Shown piece by piece: positions 7,650-8,442 of a DNA stretch of 8,442 bases. Below the pieces are notes generated by a model. That model was not told the DNA's origin, did no database searches, and saw only the letters and a program-made list of their open reading frames with translations. Made by a program: the position numbers and the translations under genes. How positions within the stretch are numbered: the first letter of the stretch is position 1; each line of letters opens with the position of its first letter. The stretch comes from an uncultured Gilliamella sp. (GTDB lineage Bacteria; Pseudomonadota; Gammaproteobacteria; Enterobacterales; Enterobacteriaceae): contig CALYQY010000095.1 in NCBI GenBank assembly GCA_945291235.1, positions 1 through 8,442 of the forward strand, read 5' to 3'.

Positions 7650-8087
7650 TCATCTTAATATCAATTTAATTAATAACACTGATACGGCAATTGTGATTAT
7701 CCATAAACAGGCGATGAGTAACCAAGCTTGAGTTTGCTTATTATCAGTCGTTAATGATAATGCTTTAGGGACTTTGATAAACCATATTATGCTATGTAAC
7801 AGTGCCGACAAGAGTGCTACACAATTAAGTGCAACCACAACGGGTTTTTGTAAAAAGAAGATAAAGCGGTAAAACTCATCTTGTCCAACCGCATTCGTGT
7901 ACATACAAACTACCCCATAAGTTAAAACAAAACTGATCCATAACATTGAAAACGGCGTTATTTTGCTAATGATCGAAAAAATCAAGGATACCTTGGTTTT
8001 TACCTGCCCATTATCAAGCTGATGAGGATTGTCTAGGGGATTTTGATGATTATTTAGTGGAAATTTAGTGTTATTTTTAGGATTCAT
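7650..8087 (-). CDS. frdC: Fumarate reductase membrane anchor subunit C (diverged)
   Basis: FrdC is the other membrane anchor of quinol:fumarate reductase. The 145-residue protein aligns to E. coli FrdC (131 residues) through T44, W50-S52 and G58 in helix 1, FLQKPVVVALNCVALLSALLH at 78-98 in helix 2, and WF-(I/K)-VPKA at 102-109. Helix 3 is at about 122-144. His98 corresponds to E. coli His82 near the quinone site and is kept. Arg28-Glu29 of E. coli, which line that site, align with Ser41-Lys42 here. The N-terminus is about 12 residues longer and is rich in Asn, Gln and Pro. The start codon is preceded on the minus strand by GAGAGAG, a fair ribosome binding site. The gene heads the frdC-frdD pair, whereas in E. 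coli it follows frdA and frdB; here the 355 bases upstream hold no gene. Confidence 0.82.
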   Translation of the reverse strand: MNPKNNTKFPLNNHQNPLDNPHQLDNGQVKTKVSLIFSIISKITPFSMLWISFVLTYGVVCMYTNAVGQDEFYRFIFFLQKPVVVALNCVALLSALLHSIIWFIKVPKALSLTTDNKQTQAWLLIACLWIITIAVSVLLIKLILR

Positions 8088-8160
8088 AACTCTCTCAACA
8101 TTAGATTTATCTACCAGCTTTTACTTTTTATATCAGTTTCATAATAGCTTTTAACAAGCA

Positions 8161-8189
8161 ATTATAGTGGCAAACCGACTTAATGTCGC
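8161..8189 (-). promoter_or_regulatory. Candidate sigma70 promoter for frdCD
   Basis: On the minus strand GCGACA (8189-8184) and a perfect TATAAT (8166-8161) are exactly 17 bases apart; the -35 matches four of six consensus bases. Initiation near 8154 would leave a leader of about 66 bases before the frdC ATG. This supports frdCD as an independent transcription unit and not the tail of a longer operon. Confidence 0.5.
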
Positions 8190-8223
8190 TAGTTTAATAT
8201 AAGTAATGTTAAAGATTTTACCG

Positions 8224-8265
8224 TTCTAAGGTTGCACATAATGTGCGTGATTTTAATTGTTAGAA
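8224..8265. repeat. Nested inverted repeats upstream of frdC promoter
   Basis: GCACAT (8234-8239) and ATGTGC (8241-8246) are perfect arms around a single base. Outside them TTCTAA (8224-8229) and TTAGAA (8260-8265) are also inverted. The inner palindrome is about 80-92 bases upstream of the predicted frdCD start point and could be a regulator site. No regulator is identified from the sequence. Confidence 0.35.
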
Positions 8266-8328
8266 AGCTAAGTAAAAAAATTAAATCAACAAATAATACA
8301 AGTTATTAAATGAAAATTTTTTAAAGAT

Positions 8329-8342
8329 TTGTGCTTGATCAC
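8329..8342. promoter_or_regulatory. Weak FNR-like motif
   Basis: TTGTG-CTTG-ATCAC matches the FNR consensus TTGAT-N4-ATCAA at seven of ten specified positions. An anaerobic control site would suit fumarate reductase genes, but it lies about 180 bases upstream of the predicted start point, too far for usual direct activation. It is reported as a possibility only. Confidence 0.15.
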
Positions 8343-8409
8343 ATTTTTAACATTAATTTATCGTAAAATATGTAATTATTTGGTTAAATAAGGTTAATTT
8401 GTTTTTAAT

Positions 8410-8438
8410 ATGAAAATCCCCACGGTAGTGGGGAACTG
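8410..8438 (-). CRISPR. Candidate terminal type I-E CRISPR repeat (array would extend right)
   Basis: The minus strand from 8438 reads CAGTTCCCCAC-TACC-GTGGGGAT. Type I-E repeats have the form GAGTTCCCCGC-GCCA-GCGGGGATAAACCG. Seventeen of the first 23 positions agree, and in the stem the changes are compensatory: CCCCAC (8418-8423 on plus) pairs perfectly with GTGGGG (8428-8433) around a 4-base loop. The final six positions, normally AAACCG or GAACCG, read TTTCAT here. Degeneration of that end is typical of the last, trailer-side repeat. In this orientation the leader and the rest of the array would lie to the right, beyond the window. Only one copy is visible, so the call rests on repeat form and on Cas3 at the other edge. 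The alternative is a minus-strand intrinsic terminator, with ATTTT after the stem. Confidence 0.55.
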
Positions 8439-8442
8439 ATTG

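Larger units (their letters stand above)
8088..8442. other. Non-coding stretch right of frdC
   Basis: These 355 bases show no supportable coding sequence on either strand. They hold the frdC ribosome binding site, the candidate frdCD promoter, the nested dyads, a weak FNR-like motif, and at the far end a CRISPR-repeat-like hairpin. Between about 8266 and 8410 the DNA is mainly A and T with nothing else recognisable. Confidence 0.6.

Noticed and set aside
8331..8344. CRP site suggested by TGTGC...TCACA
   Set aside because: The half-sites are four bases apart instead of the required six.
8418..8442. End of a 5S rRNA gene, suggested by GGGAACTG
   Set aside because: Only eight bases agree with the 5S 3' region, and the perfect CCCCAC/GTGGGG hairpin and upstream sequence do not fit 5S rRNA.

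Overview
The window is AT-rich, with T/A-ending codons and Gram-negative operons (yejABEF and fumarate reductase membrane subunits). This fits a low-GC gammaproteobacterium. The combination of Enterobacterales-like Yej proteins, a strongly diverged FrdC/FrdD pair and a type I-E CRISPR component would suit the Orbaceae (Gilliamella, Frischella, Orbus). That placement is inference from gene content and composition only; no marker gene is present.

Layout, left to right. (1) Positions 1-133, minus strand: the first 44 codons of a type I-E-like Cas3 nuclease-helicase running off the left edge. No open reading frame longer than this fragment marks it, and it was recognised by translating the edge. 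(2) Positions 134-516: an AT-rich divergent intergenic region with a candidate cas3 promoter, a 9-bp-arm dyad (13 bp with its flanks), a candidate yejA promoter and a leader hairpin. (3) Positions 517-6299, plus strand: a complete yejA-yejB-yejE-yejF operon with tight or overlapping junctions. It encodes a periplasmic peptide-binding protein, two permeases and a fused double ATPase, i.e. one peptide importer of the microcin C-type. (4) Positions 6366-7226, plus strand: a secreted protein of unknown function, 66 nt behind yejF with no terminator between them. (5) Positions 7231-7273: a strong dyad separating the convergent gene blocks. (6) Positions 8087-7279, minus strand: frdC then frdD, the two membrane anchors of quinol:fumarate reductase, with no frdA or frdB in front. 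(7) Positions 8088-8442: a non-coding stretch holding a good sigma70-like promoter for frdCD and small dyads, and ending in a hairpin that closely resembles a type I-E CRISPR repeat.

The peptide importer and the respiratory anchors look like ordinary chromosomal genes. The two edges point to CRISPR-Cas: Cas3 on the left, and a candidate terminal (trailer-end) repeat on the right whose array would extend beyond the window. If both are right, this housekeeping block lies between the cas operon and a separate array. The most unusual gene-level feature is the orphan frdCD pair, in which several residues known to line the proximal quinone site of the E. coli enzyme are replaced.
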